Below are positions 42,621 through 51,756 of a stretch of DNA of 64,000 nt, piece after piece. The stretch spans positions 372,001-436,000 of the forward strand of contig NZ_BBYG01000016.1 in the NCBI RefSeq assembly GCF_001184025.1. The letters are read 5' to 3'. The position numbers and the translations under genes are program-made. This DNA is from Streptomyces maremycinicus (GTDB lineage: Bacteria > Actinomycetota > Actinomycetes > Streptomycetales > Streptomycetaceae). Below the pieces are notes generated by a model. That model was not told the DNA's origin. It worked only from the letters and a program-made list of their open reading frames with translations, and made no database searches. Every line of letters begins with the position of its first letter. Position 1 is the stretch's first letter.

Positions 42621-43439
42621 TTACTCTCCGAATCCAACCGATTTCAGGGTGAGTTGGACAACTGGCTGCGTAGTGGGCTGTGGTGATCCTCCGTCGGGCT
42701 CGACGGTCACAGCGAGTGATGTCGCGACCTTGTCGAGACCGGTCGCGACCAAGGGCGTGTCGGGGTCGAAGAGCCCGAGGGAGCGTGGTTGCGCGTCGGG
42801 GCGCATGAGCCACAGCTGATGCACCTGTCCGGTGGGCAGCTTCCCGTATCCGCTGAGGGTGACGACCGCCTGTCCCTCCGCGGCGGAGGCGACCACTCCG
42901 ATACTGCGGCCCTGCGCGTCCTTCCCGGTGCTCGCCCGCGCGTCGGGAGCTGCCAGAACGTGGGCGATCTCACGCGCCCGGTCGCGCTCGGCGTTCAGTT
43001 CGTCCTGGGCTCGACCGGCCTGGACGGCGAAGAGCGAGGCGACGACGAGAGCCGCCGCGGCGGTGGCCGTGGCGAACGGCACGAACAACGGGCGGCGCGC
43101 GCGGGGCGCACGGGAGCGTCCCGGCGGCGACTGCGTGCCCCAGACGTGCGGGGGCAGTTGGGGGGCGTACTCCCTGCCCGGCGCGCGGGAGGACTCCTGC
43201 GGAGTCCTCTGCACGGCCGCGAGGACCCGGCTGCGCAGGTGGGCCGGTGGCTCCGCGGCCTGGGACCAGGCCAGCCGGACGGCGTCCTCGGCCAGTGCCC
43301 GCACCTCGGCCGCGCAGCGGTCACAGCCCGTCAGATGCTTCTCGAAGCGGCGCCGCTCGTCGGGTTCGAGGGCGTCCAGGGCGTAGGGGGCGGCCAGCGA
43401 GTGCAGGTCCTCGCGGCGGAACAGGCCGAGCACACTCAT
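42621..43439 (-). CDS. rskA: Anti-sigma-K factor RskA
   Basis: The product is 272 residues. A cytoplasmic zinc-binding anti-sigma domain carries His35, Cys39 and Cys42 (HLTGCDRC). One membrane helix lies near 117-141, and an extracytoplasmic RskA domain has PTGQVHQLWLM and VAVTVEPDGGSPQPT-like segments. It holds sigma K inactive until regulated proteolysis releases it. It overlaps sigK by four bases. A small hairpin (CCCC-GTAA-GGGG) follows its stop. Confidence 0.92.
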   Translation of the reverse strand: MSVLGLFRREDLHSLAAPYALDALEPDERRRFEKHLTGCDRCAAEVRALAEDAVRLAWSQAAEPPAHLRSRVLAAVQRTPQESSRAPGREYAPQLPPHVWGTQSPPGRSRAPRARRPLFVPFATATAAAALVVASLFAVQAGRAQDELNAERDRAREIAHVLAAPDARASTGKDAQGRSIGVVASAAEGQAVVTLSGYGKLPTGQVHQLWLMRPDAQPRSLGLFDPDTPLVATGLDKVATSLAVTVEPDGGSPQPTTQPVVQLTLKSVGFGE

Positions 43440-43978
43440 GCGGCACCTCCCAGGCAGTCGCGCAGCCGCGTGAGTCCGTCACGCATACGGGTCTTCACCG
43501 TGCCCAGCGGCAGAGACAGACGGTCGGCCACCTCACGGTACGTGTAGCCGTCGTAGTAGGCGAGGGTGACGGACTGACGCTGGAGCGCCGTCAGCCGGTC
43601 GAGGCAGCGGCGGACCAACTGGCGTTCCAGACCCGCCTCGACCTCCTCGGCGACCTGGTCGAAGGCGGGGTCGTGGTACCGCGAGGCCTCACGCTGCTCG
43701 CGGTCGACGGCCGCGCGGGCGCTGCGCACCCGGTCGACGGCGCGGCGGTGCGCGAGGGTGAGGATCCAGGAGAGGGCGCTGCCCCGGCTCGGGTCGAAGC
43801 GGCCGGCCGAGCGCCAGGTCTCCAGGAGCACCTCCTGGGCGACCTCCTCCGACTGTGCGGGATCCCGCACGACCCGGCGCACGAGCCCGAACACGGGCCC
43901 CGACACCAGTCCGTAGAGCTGTTCGAATGCGCGCTGGTCGCCCCCCGCCACGAGCACCATGAGCTCGTCCGCCTCCAT
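43436..43978 (-). CDS. sigK: ECF RNA polymerase sigma factor SigK
   Basis: The product is 180 residues from ATG 43978 after GGAGGGGG; the open frame to 44152 is not used. Region 2 is RAFEQLYGLVSGPVFGLVRRVVRD with RFDPSRGSALSWILTLAHRRAVDRVR. Region 4 is LTALQRQSVTLAYYDGYTYREVADRLSLPLGTVKTRMRDGL. The RskA gene follows with overlap. The promoter at 44031-44057 resembles the mycobacterial sigma K pattern, so it is probably autoregulated. Confidence 0.93.
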   Translation of the reverse strand: MEADELMVLVAGGDQRAFEQLYGLVSGPVFGLVRRVVRDPAQSEEVAQEVLLETWRSAGRFDPSRGSALSWILTLAHRRAVDRVRSARAAVDREQREASRYHDPAFDQVAEEVEAGLERQLVRRCLDRLTALQRQSVTLAYYDGYTYREVADRLSLPLGTVKTRMRDGLTRLRDCLGGAA

Positions 43979-44030
43979 GCGGTCCCCCTCCCTGCGGCCG
44001 CCACACCCGGGCCGCCCCGTCACACCAGGC

Positions 44031-44057
44031 ATTCGCAACGAACACACCTCCGGATGG
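44031..44057 (-). promoter_or_regulatory. Candidate sigma K promoter of sigK-rskA
   Basis: On the minus strand CCATCC (44057-44052), then 16 bases, then CGAAT (44035-44031). As remembered, mycobacterial sigma K promoters are CCATCC/CGAAT-like. The start site would lie about 46 bases before the sigK ATG. Confidence 0.6.
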
Positions 44058-44120
44058 GGGGTACGTATCGAAGCGCCGAAAACGCGGGTGAGCAGGAAAG
44101 AAAAAGTTTTTGGGATCCGA

Positions 44121-44150
44121 CCAATCCGAACCCGCCCCCCGCTCCGTATC
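44121..44150 (+). promoter_or_regulatory. Candidate sigma K promoter of DUF4331-TPR-NicO
   Basis: CCAATCC (44121-44127), then 17 bases, then CGTAT (44145-44149). This mirrors the minus-strand element and would start a transcript about 32 bases before the ATG at 44189. Confidence 0.55.
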
Positions 44151-44188
44151 ACTGTCCGTCAGGCAACTTGGCACAGAGGACGGACGGC

Positions 44189-45697
44189 ATGACAGCTTTC
44201 TCCATGAGCGGCAACGGACGCAGGAGCGTCGCGACCCTCGTCTGCGGTGCGTTGGCCGCCGGGGGGCTCGCAGCCGCCGGCGTGGCCACGCTGGTGCCGG
44301 GGGCGGCCCACGCCTCCAGCCACCGTGAGGCCCCCCTCATCTCGGGTACCCCGCAGTACGACAACACCGACGTGTACGCCTTCGTGAGCCCCGACCACGC
44401 GGACACGACGACGATCGTCGCCAACTGGATCCCCTTCGAGGAGCCGGCCGGCGGTCCCAACTTCTTCCCGTTCGCCGAGGACGCCCAGTACGACCTGCAC
44501 ATCGACAACAACGGTGACGCGAAGGAGGATCTGACCTTCCGCTACACCTTCAAGACGCATGTGAAGAACAAGAAGACGTTCCTCTACAACACGGGAGTCG
44601 TCGAGAGCCTCGACGACGCCGACCTGAACATCACGCAGACGTACGACCTCGAGCTGATCAAGTCCAAGAAGGGCAAGGTCCAGCACGAGACGAAGATCGC
44701 GGACGATGTGCCGGTGGCGCCGTCGAACGTGGGCAAGGCCTCGATGCCCGACTACGCCAAGCTGCGCGACCACGCGATCTACAAGCTCCCCAACGGCGCC
44801 AAGACCTTCGCGGGTCAGGCCGACGACCCGTTCTTCCTGGACCTGCGCGTCTTCGACCTGCTGTACGGCGGTGACCTCTCCGAGGTCGGCAACGACACGC
44901 TCAAGGGCTACAACGTCAACTCGATCGCGCTCCAGGTCCCGAGCGACATGATCACCGAGTCGAAGCACCAGCCGATCGTCGGCATCTGGTCGACCACCCA
45001 GCGCGAGAACGCCCAGGGCCACTACTCGCAGGTCTCGCGTCTCGGCATGCCGCTGGTCAACGAGGTCGTCAACCCGATCAAGGACAAGGACAAGTTCAAC
45101 GCGTCCGAGCCCAAGGACGACGGCCAGTTCCTGAAGAACGTCACCAACCCCGAGCTGCCGAAGCTCATAGAGGCGATCTACAAGATCAAGGCGCCGGCCG
45201 AGCCGCGCAACGACCTCGTCGACGTGTTCCTGAAGGGCGTCAAGGGCCTCAACCAGCCCCCGTACGTGACGCCGTCGGAGGAGCTGCGCCTCAACACCTC
45301 GATCAAGCCCACCGCCAGCCCCAAGCGGCTCGGTGTCCTCGACGGCGACAACGCGGGCTTCCCGAACGGCCGCCGCCTCACCGACGACGTGATCGACGCC
45401 TCGCTCCAGGTCGTCGAGGGTGAGCTGGTCGGTTCCAAGAACGACCTGGGCGACGCGGTCGACAAGAACGACAAGTCCTTCGAGAAGTACTTCCCGTACG
45501 TGGCCCTGCCCACCGAGGGCTCGCGCGGCGCGACCGCCAAGACCGAGGCGGCCACCCGCAGCCAGCTCGGTGACGCCCTCTCCGGCTCGACCGGCAACAC
45601 CACCCTCATCGCCTCCTCCGCGGGCGCCGGCGCCGCCGGGATCCTGCTGATCGGCGGCGGCCTGATGTGGTGGCGCGGACGGCGGCGGGCCTACTAG
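44189..45697 (+). CDS. Exported, membrane-anchored DUF4331 protein
   Basis: The product is 502 residues with GAGGA eight bases before the ATG. A signal peptide (about 1-43) ends in AHASSHREAPLISGTPQYDNTDVYAF, the hallmark opening of DUF4331. Conserved Asp/His/Tyr residues could bind metal. The end has an Ala/Gly helix (AGAGAAGILLIGGGLMWW) and RGRRRAY, an outer-surface anchor. The DNA is less GC-extreme and Lys-rich compared with neighbours, as usual for highly expressed exported proteins. It heads a probable sigma K regulon. The function of the family is unknown. Confidence 0.9.
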   Translation: MTAFSMSGNGRRSVATLVCGALAAGGLAAAGVATLVPGAAHASSHREAPLISGTPQYDNTDVYAFVSPDHADTTTIVANWIPFEEPAGGPNFFPFAEDAQYDLHIDNNGDAKEDLTFRYTFKTHVKNKKTFLYNTGVVESLDDADLNITQTYDLELIKSKKGKVQHETKIADDVPVAPSNVGKASMPDYAKLRDHAIYKLPNGAKTFAGQADDPFFLDLRVFDLLYGGDLSEVGNDTLKGYNVNSIALQVPSDMITESKHQPIVGIWSTTQRENAQGHYSQVSRLGMPLVNEVVNPIKDKDKFNASEPKDDGQFLKNVTNPELPKLIEAIYKIKAPAEPRNDLVDVFLKGVKGLNQPPYVTPSEELRLNTSIKPTASPKRLGVLDGDNAGFPNGRRLTDDVIDASLQVVEGELVGSKNDLGDAVDKNDKSFEKYFPYVALPTEGSRGATAKTEAATRSQLGDALSGSTGNTTLIASSAGAGAAGILLIGGGLMWWRGRRRAY

Positions 45698-45740
45698 GCC
45701 CTCCTCCTGAGGACGGCCCCAGGGGGCCCTCCTCGTGAAC

Positions 45741-45827
45741 GGGCCGGGGAGAATCCTGCGCTCCCCGGCCCACCCCACATGACTGGCGCGGCCCGCGTAC
45801 TCATCCCCCACGGCGCGGGCCGCGCCA
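45741..45827 (+). terminator. Two stem-loops between DUF4331 and TPR genes
   Basis: An 11-base perfect stem (45741-45751 with 45761-45771) is followed by a 14-base perfect stem (45784-45797 with 45814-45827) with a 16-base loop. They lie between the DUF4331 stop and the TPR start 46 bases later. They may end or attenuate the abundant DUF4331 message while allowing some read-through. Confidence 0.72.
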
Positions 45828-45873
45828 CCCCACGTGAGCAGGCCGAACGACCCCAGGCGAGCTAGGAGAGGGC

Positions 45874-47559
45874 ATGTCCCCGCGGACGAACGACGGCGAA
45901 CCGGAGCCCCAGCAGTCGGCCTCCGTCCGACCGGTGCCGGAACCGGACCGCCCGACCCCCGAGGCCGACGACCCCGGGGCGCCCCCCGCGGCCGCGCAGG
46001 CCCCACCGGAGCCCCCTGAGCCCACCCCGCCACCCGCTCCGACGAAACCCGAGGCAGAGGCCGCGGCCGGGTCCGGTCGGTCGACCGCCGTGACCGGGGA
46101 CGGAGCGGTGGAGGACGGGGCCGGGGGGTCCTCTGTCGGTGAAGGGGTCGGGGAGCGGGACGGGGGCGGCGGTCTTGTCGTCGGGGACGAGCGGGTCGCC
46201 GCCGTGCGTCGGGTGGGGGCCGCCGGCCGACGCTGGCGGAGCGTCCAGCTGGGCGCCTGCGCCGCCATGCTGGCCGTGGCGCTCACCGCCGGGGCGGTCG
46301 CGCTCGGGGCGGTGCGGGACGGCCAGGACGTGCCCGTGTCCACTGCGGCGGCGGTCTCCCCGGGGCTGCTCGCCGGTGGGGACCTGGACGCGAGCATCAC
46401 CGCGCTCCAGGCCCATCTCCGCGCGCAGCCGCGGGACTTCGGCGGCTGGGCCACCCTCGGACTGGCCTATGTCGAGCAGGCCCGCACCAAGGGCGACCCC
46501 TCCCGCTACCCCCAGGCCGAGCAGGCCCTGAAGCGCTCCCTCTCGCTGCGCTCCGACAACGACCAGGCGCTGGCCGGCCGGGCCGCCCTGGCCGCCGCCC
46601 GGCACGACTTCGCGAACGCCCTGGACCTGGCCGACCAGGCGCTGCGGCTCAACCCCTACAACGAGCGCGCCCTCTGCTCCCGTATCGACGCCCTCGTCGA
46701 ACTCGGCCGCTACGCCGACGCCGAGGAGGCGGCCCGGACGGCCGACGAACGGCGGCCGGGCGTGCCGGTGTTCACCCGCTACGCCTATGTGCACGAACTG
46801 CGCGGCGACGTCACCACCGCTCGCCGGGTCCTTGAGCGGGCGCTCGCCGCGTCGACCTCACCCGGCGACATCGCCTACGTCGCCGCCCAGCTCGGCCAAC
46901 TGGCCTGGAACCAGGGCGACTACACGACCGCGCTCACCCACTACGCCCGCGCGCTCGCCGCCGACGAGAACTACCTCCCCGCGCTGGAGGGCCGCGCACG
47001 CGCCCAGGCCGCGAGCGGACGACAGGCCGAGGCCATCGAGGGGCTGGAGCTCATCGTCGCCCGCTTTCCGCTGCCCGGACCACTGGTGGAGCTCGGCGAG
47101 CTGTACGAGGCCCGGGGCGGCGAGGGCGACAGGGCGAAGGCGGAGAACCAGTACGCCCTGGTGGACGCCTGGACGGCGATCGCCCGCGCCAACGGCGTCA
47201 ACGCCGACCTCGACACCGCGCTCGCCGCCGCCGATCACGGCGACCGGGCGACGGCCCTGCGCGCGGCCCGCGACGACTGGTCCCGCCGGCACACCGTGCA
47301 CACGGCGGACGCCCTCGCCTGGGCGCTGCACGTCAACGGCAAGGACGCCGAGGCCCTCCCCTACGCCCGGCAGGCCACCGCCACCGGCTACCGCAACGCG
47401 TCCTTCCTCTACCACCGCGGGGTGATCGAGAGGGCCACGGGCCACCCCGCCGACGCCCGTACCCACCTCGCCGCCGCCCTGAAGCTGAACCCCGGCTTCT
47501 CCCCGCCGGGTGCCCGCGAGGCCCGTAGGGCTCTCGAGACCCTGGAGGCGAGCAAGTGA
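45874..47559 (+). CDS. Membrane-anchored tetratricopeptide repeat protein
   Basis: The product is 561 residues with an AGGAGAGGG ribosome site. A Pro/Glu-rich low-complexity cytoplasmic region (about 1-115) precedes one membrane helix (LGACAAMLAVALTAGAVALGA near 126-146). The outer part is TPR units from about 165 to the end (WATLGLAYVEQARTKG, ALDLADQALRLNPYNERAL, ALTHYARALAADENYLPALEGRA and others). It likely scaffolds a complex on the outer face. Its stop overlaps the NicO gene, which ties the two products together. Confidence 0.88.
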   Translation: MSPRTNDGEPEPQQSASVRPVPEPDRPTPEADDPGAPPAAAQAPPEPPEPTPPPAPTKPEAEAAAGSGRSTAVTGDGAVEDGAGGSSVGEGVGERDGGGGLVVGDERVAAVRRVGAAGRRWRSVQLGACAAMLAVALTAGAVALGAVRDGQDVPVSTAAAVSPGLLAGGDLDASITALQAHLRAQPRDFGGWATLGLAYVEQARTKGDPSRYPQAEQALKRSLSLRSDNDQALAGRAALAAARHDFANALDLADQALRLNPYNERALCSRIDALVELGRYADAEEAARTADERRPGVPVFTRYAYVHELRGDVTTARRVLERALAASTSPGDIAYVAAQLGQLAWNQGDYTTALTHYARALAADENYLPALEGRARAQAASGRQAEAIEGLELIVARFPLPGPLVELGELYEARGGEGDRAKAENQYALVDAWTAIARANGVNADLDTALAAADHGDRATALRAARDDWSRRHTVHTADALAWALHVNGKDAEALPYARQATATGYRNASFLYHRGVIERATGHPADARTHLAAALKLNPGFSPPGAREARRALETLEASK

Positions 47560-49262
47560 TCTCCCGTCGTCTGCTGGCCTCCTGCGCGGCCGTGTTCACG
47601 GCCGGCTGCGCGCTCGCGCTGGTCCCTTCCGCCGACGCGAGCGCGCACCCCCTCGGCAACTTCACCGTCAACCGCTACGACGGTCTCGTCGCCGCCCCCG
47701 GACAGCTCCGGGTCGACCACGTGGAGGACCTCGCCGAGATCCCGGCGACCCAGGCGAAGCCGGACATCGAACGGCTCGGGATGACCGGGTGGGCGCGGCA
47801 GCGCTGCGCGGCGGCCGCGACCGGCAGCCGCCTGACCGTGGACGGCCGGGCCGTCCCCCTCGCGGCCGGCGCCGCCGAGGCGGTCGTACGGCCCGGTCAG
47901 GCGGGCCTCGACACGTTGCGCGTGAAGTGCGCGCTGACGGCGCCGCTGCCCACCGGGTCCGGCGCGGACGGCCTCTCCCTCACCTTCCACAGCGAGGGCG
48001 CATCCTCCGGGCCCGGCTGGCGCGAGATCACCGCGCGCGGAGACCGGATGACCCTGGCCGACTCCGATGTGCCGGCGACGTCGGTCTCGTCGGAACTGAC
48101 CGCCTATCCGCAGGAGTTGCTCTCCTCACCCGCGGACACCTCGACCGCGTCGGTGCGGGTGCGGCCCGGTGGCCCGGCCCTCGTCGAGACGGACCGGGAC
48201 GCGCCGGCCGCGTCCGTGCTGCCGCGCGGCGCCGACCGCTGGACGCGGGCCCTGGACGATCTGGTCGCCCGGCAGGACCTCACCGTCGGCTTCGCCGCGC
48301 TGGCCCTGGTGATCGCCGTCGGGCTCGGCGCGCTGCACGCGGTCGCGCCGGGCCACGGCAAGACCATCATGGCCGCGACGGCCGCGGCACGCGGCGGCCG
48401 GGCCCGGATGAAGGACGTCCTTCCCCTGGCCGCCTCGGTCACCGTCACGCACACCCTGGGCGTCGTCGCCCTCGGGCTGCTCGTCACCGCCGGATCGGCC
48501 GCGGCGCCTGCGGTGATCGCCTGGCTGGGCCTGGCGAGCGGCGCGCTGGTGCTGTTCGCGGGCGCGACCCTCGTCCGCCGGGCCTGGCGCGGCCGGGGTC
48601 CCGGCGATCCCCACGCACATCCCCACCCCCACCCGCACCCCCACGGCGGGCATCCGCACCCGCACCCACCGGCGAAATCGCCCGGCCGTCAACTCGCCCT
48701 CGTCGGCGCCCCCACCCCGCACACCCATGCCCATCACGACCCGGGGCACGACCACGGGCACGACCACGGGCACCTTCACGACCACGACGGCCACCGCGAT
48801 CACGAGCACGAGGACCGTCAGGATCACGAGCACGGTCGGGATCACGAGCACGGTCACGAGCACGCCGGCGCCCACACGCACACCCACGGCGGGCACACCC
48901 ACACCCACGCCGTCGCCCCCACGCTGCGCGGCACCCTGCTGCTCGGCTTCGCCGGCGGCATGGTCCCCAGTCCGTCCGCCGTGGTCGTGCTGGTCGGCGC
49001 GGCGGCGCTCGGACACGCCTGGTTCGGGCTGCTGCTCGTCGTCGCGTACGGCGTCGGGCTCGCGCTGACCCTGACCGCCGCCGGCTTCGCCGTCGTCCGG
49101 CTGGGCGCGGGCGCGACCCGCCTGCTGGACCGGCGGCCGCGCTGGACGACCCGTCCGGTGGTGACGCTGGCCCGCCGCAACCTGCCCCTGTGGTCCGCGT
49201 TCCTGGTCGTCGTCCTCGGCGCCGGACTGGTGTTCAAGGGGGCCGCATCCGTACTGGGCTGA
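47556..49262 (+). CDS. NicO-family nickel/cobalt transporter with external domain and long His-rich loop
   Basis: The product is 568 residues from GTG 47556. A signal-like helix (about 1-30) leads to an external domain of about 200 residues (HPLGNFTVNRYDGL at its start), then a six-helix NicO permease with HAVAPGHGKT at 261-270. Between helices, residues about 353-451 are roughly 40% His with runs such as HPHPHPHPH and HDHGHDHGH, in a region that may bind nickel, cobalt or zinc. The family usually exports nickel or cobalt. It follows TPR by overlap and DUF4331 upstream. Confidence 0.9.
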   Translation: MISRRLLASCAAVFTAGCALALVPSADASAHPLGNFTVNRYDGLVAAPGQLRVDHVEDLAEIPATQAKPDIERLGMTGWARQRCAAAATGSRLTVDGRAVPLAAGAAEAVVRPGQAGLDTLRVKCALTAPLPTGSGADGLSLTFHSEGASSGPGWREITARGDRMTLADSDVPATSVSSELTAYPQELLSSPADTSTASVRVRPGGPALVETDRDAPAASVLPRGADRWTRALDDLVARQDLTVGFAALALVIAVGLGALHAVAPGHGKTIMAATAAARGGRARMKDVLPLAASVTVTHTLGVVALGLLVTAGSAAAPAVIAWLGLASGALVLFAGATLVRRAWRGRGPGDPHAHPHPHPHPHGGHPHPHPPAKSPGRQLALVGAPTPHTHAHHDPGHDHGHDHGHLHDHDGHRDHEHEDRQDHEHGRDHEHGHEHAGAHTHTHGGHTHTHAVAPTLRGTLLLGFAGGMVPSPSAVVVLVGAAALGHAWFGLLLVVAYGVGLALTLTAAGFAVVRLGAGATRLLDRRPRWTTRPVVTLARRNLPLWSAFLVVVLGAGLVFKGAASVLG

Positions 49263-49322
49263 GCTACGTTTGTGGGGTTGCGGAGGTTTTCGCCCGGATA
49301 CGAAGAGCGAAATGGGGGCGCG

Positions 49323-50945
49323 GTGTCCGAAGAACCGGGCAGTGAACGTCTGATCGCGGGCCGCTACCGGCTGCTGACCCCGCTGGGCGAGGGCGGCATG
49401 GGCACGGTGTGGCGGGCCCGTGACGAGGTGCTGCACCGCGAGGTCGCCGTCAAGGAGGTGCGTGCGCCGCACGGACTGGCGGCCTCGGACGTCGAGCGGA
49501 TGTACGCGCGGCTGGAGCGCGAGGCCTGGGCCGCGGCCCGGGTCGCGAACCGGAACGTGGTCACGGTGTACGACGTCGCCACGCAGGACGGGCGGCCGTG
49601 GGTCGTCATGGAGATCGTGCACGGGATCTCCCTCGCCGAACTGCTGGACGCCGAGGGTCCGCTCGAACCGGCGCGGGCCGCGTACATCGGCGCCGAGGTG
49701 CTGTCCGCGCTGCGGGCCGCGCACGAGGCCGGTGTGCTGCACCGGGACGTGAAGCCGGCGAACGTGCTGATGTCGAACGACGGCCGGGTCGTGCTCACCG
49801 ACTTCGGCATCGCGACCGTCGAGGGCACCTCCGCGCTGACGATGACCGGCGAGGTCATCGGCTCCCCCGAGTTCCTCGCGCCGGAGCGGGCGCTGGGGCG
49901 CACGCCGGGGCCCGAGTCGGACCTGTGGTCGCTGGGCGTGCTGCTGTACGCGGCGGTGGAGGGCAACTCCCCCTTCCGCCACGACACTCCGCTGAGCACC
50001 CTGCGCGCGATCGTGGACGAGGAGCTGCCGCCGCCGTACCGGGCCGGGCCGCTCGCGCCCGTGATCGAGGGCCTGCTGCGCAAGGACCCGGCCGAGCGGC
50101 TGCCGGCCGACCGCGCCGAGCACGATCTGCGGCTCGTCGCCGCGGGCGGTGCCCCGCGCGGTGACACGCCGCGCCCGACGCCACCGGCGCCGTTCGCGCC
50201 GTATCCGCCGACGGTCTCGACGCCGGCCGAGCCGTTCCGCCAGGAGCCGACGGCCTCGACCCCGGCCCGGTCCTGGCAGGCCGCGCCGGCGACGACGGGC
50301 CGTTCGGCGGAGCCGGAGCGGAGCCGGCGGGCCGGGGTGGTGCTCGTGACCGGTGTGGTGGTGCTGGCGCTGGCCGTCGCCGGGCTGACGTACGGGCTGC
50401 TGAACCGCGACGACGGCGACGACGACGCCGCCGGTGGCGGGGTCACCAACAGCGCTCCGGATGTGGTGAGTTCGCCCGCGACGCAGCCGGAGCAGAGCGA
50501 GGACACCGGCGAGTCGCCCGGTCCGAGCCCGAGCGAGAGCGAGAGTGCGAAGGCCCCGGCGCAGACCGTCTCGGTCACCGTCGCGGGCTCGCACACGGAG
50601 TACTCGGGCAGCTGTCCGCCGCCGGACGCCGGCGCGCCCGCCTTCACCGCGACGATCACGGTGGGGCGGCTGCCGGCGACGGTGTCGTACCGCTGGGTGT
50701 CGAAGGACGGTGAGCTCTCCGGGCAGACCTGGAAGACGCTCGAGTTCCCCTCGGGCGGCGGGAAGTCGCAGCGGGACAAGGTGATCGTGTCGACGTACGC
50801 CGAGAGCGGGACGTACCAGAACTCGATCTCCGTCGAGGTCCGGGATCCGGTGCGGACGACGTCCGACCCGGTGCCGTTCTCGGTCACCTGCGAGACGGAG
50901 ACCCCGACGGACGGGGCCTCCCCCTCACCTTCTGCCTCGGAGTGA
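49323..50945 (+). CDS. Membrane Ser/Thr protein kinase
   Basis: The product is 540 residues from GTG 49323. The Hanks kinase domain has LGEGGMGTVW, Lys44 (VAVKEV), HRDVKPAN with Asp142, and DFG 160-162. A Pro-rich linker (about 290-330) leads to one membrane helix (VVLVTGVVVLALAVAGLTYGLL) and an external Ser/Pro/Glu linker, then a beta-sandwich-like domain (about 420-525) that may sense a cell-wall ligand. There is no PASTA repeat, so this is not PknB. It follows NicO by 60 bases on the same strand, so co-expression with the sigma K set is possible. Confidence 0.92.
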   Translation: MSEEPGSERLIAGRYRLLTPLGEGGMGTVWRARDEVLHREVAVKEVRAPHGLAASDVERMYARLEREAWAAARVANRNVVTVYDVATQDGRPWVVMEIVHGISLAELLDAEGPLEPARAAYIGAEVLSALRAAHEAGVLHRDVKPANVLMSNDGRVVLTDFGIATVEGTSALTMTGEVIGSPEFLAPERALGRTPGPESDLWSLGVLLYAAVEGNSPFRHDTPLSTLRAIVDEELPPPYRAGPLAPVIEGLLRKDPAERLPADRAEHDLRLVAAGGAPRGDTPRPTPPAPFAPYPPTVSTPAEPFRQEPTASTPARSWQAAPATTGRSAEPERSRRAGVVLVTGVVVLALAVAGLTYGLLNRDDGDDDAAGGGVTNSAPDVVSSPATQPEQSEDTGESPGPSPSESESAKAPAQTVSVTVAGSHTEYSGSCPPPDAGAPAFTATITVGRLPATVSYRWVSKDGELSGQTWKTLEFPSGGGKSQRDKVIVSTYAESGTYQNSISVEVRDPVRTTSDPVPFSVTCETETPTDGASPSPSASE

Positions 50946-50949
50946 CGGA

Positions 50950-51756
50950 TCAGGCGGCGCTGTTCAGGACCGGCAGGTAGCCACCCGACTGGCCGGACGC
51001 GGTCGGGTGGTACGACTCGCCGATGTTCAGCCAGTTGAGGCTGTGCAGCCAGGAGCTGCCGGAGCAGATCTCGTGGCCGGTGAACGGGGTGCGGACGTCG
51101 CCGAAGACGAAGCCGTGGGCGGCGGCGCGCCGGGCGGTCGCGGCGTCGAGGTAGTCGGCGGCGTTGTTGATGGCGGAGCGTTTGGTCTCGGACAGGCCCA
51201 GGCAGACCGTGCCGAGCTTGTAGAAACGGGGGTAGCCGATGACGACGACACGCGCGTTGGGCGCCTTGGCGCGGATCGCGGAGTAGACGGTGTCGAGCCT
51301 GCCGGGGAGCGTCGAGTCGACGTAGGCCCTGGCCGTGTTGATGCGGGACAGACAGGTGCTGTCGGAGCCGGTGACGCAGGTCGTCATGACGTCGGCGAAG
51401 CCCGCGTCGTTGCCTCCGACGGTGATGGACACCAGACCGGTCGAGGAGTTCAGGCCGCCGAGCTGACCCGCCAGAACTTCATCCGTTCGCGCGCCGGAAC
51501 AAGCCGCGAAGGTGAACGACGACGGGGCGTGGGCGGCGTTCCAGAGGTACGGGTACGCCTTGGTGCTGCGCTTGCAGTTGCCGCTCGAGCTGATGTAGCT
51601 GCCCGCGCCGACACCGGAGGAGTAGGAGTCCCCCAGCGCCACATAGCCGCCGGTGGCGGCGAGTTGGGCGCCCTGCGCCGAGGCCGCCCCGGTGAGGGCG
51701 GTGCCGAGGGCGAGGAGGACTGAGCTGACGAATACGACAAGTCGGGAACGTCTCAT
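50950..51756 (-). CDS. Secreted SGNH-family lipase/esterase
   Basis: The product is 268 residues from ATG 51756 with GGGAGG. A signal peptide (about 1-30) precedes the SGNH core: GDSYSSG with Ser44, a GGNDAGF block, and a C-terminal SYHP block with the catalytic His. Six cysteines suggest three disulfides, as in the Streptomyces extracellular lipase of this type. The stop is four bases from the convergent kinase stop. Confidence 0.93.
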   Translation of the reverse strand: MRRSRLVVFVSSVLLALGTALTGAASAQGAQLAATGGYVALGDSYSSGVGAGSYISSSGNCKRSTKAYPYLWNAAHAPSSFTFAACSGARTDEVLAGQLGGLNSSTGLVSITVGGNDAGFADVMTTCVTGSDSTCLSRINTARAYVDSTLPGRLDTVYSAIRAKAPNARVVVIGYPRFYKLGTVCLGLSETKRSAINNAADYLDAATARRAAAHGFVFGDVRTPFTGHEICSGSSWLHSLNWLNIGESYHPTASGQSGGYLPVLNSAA

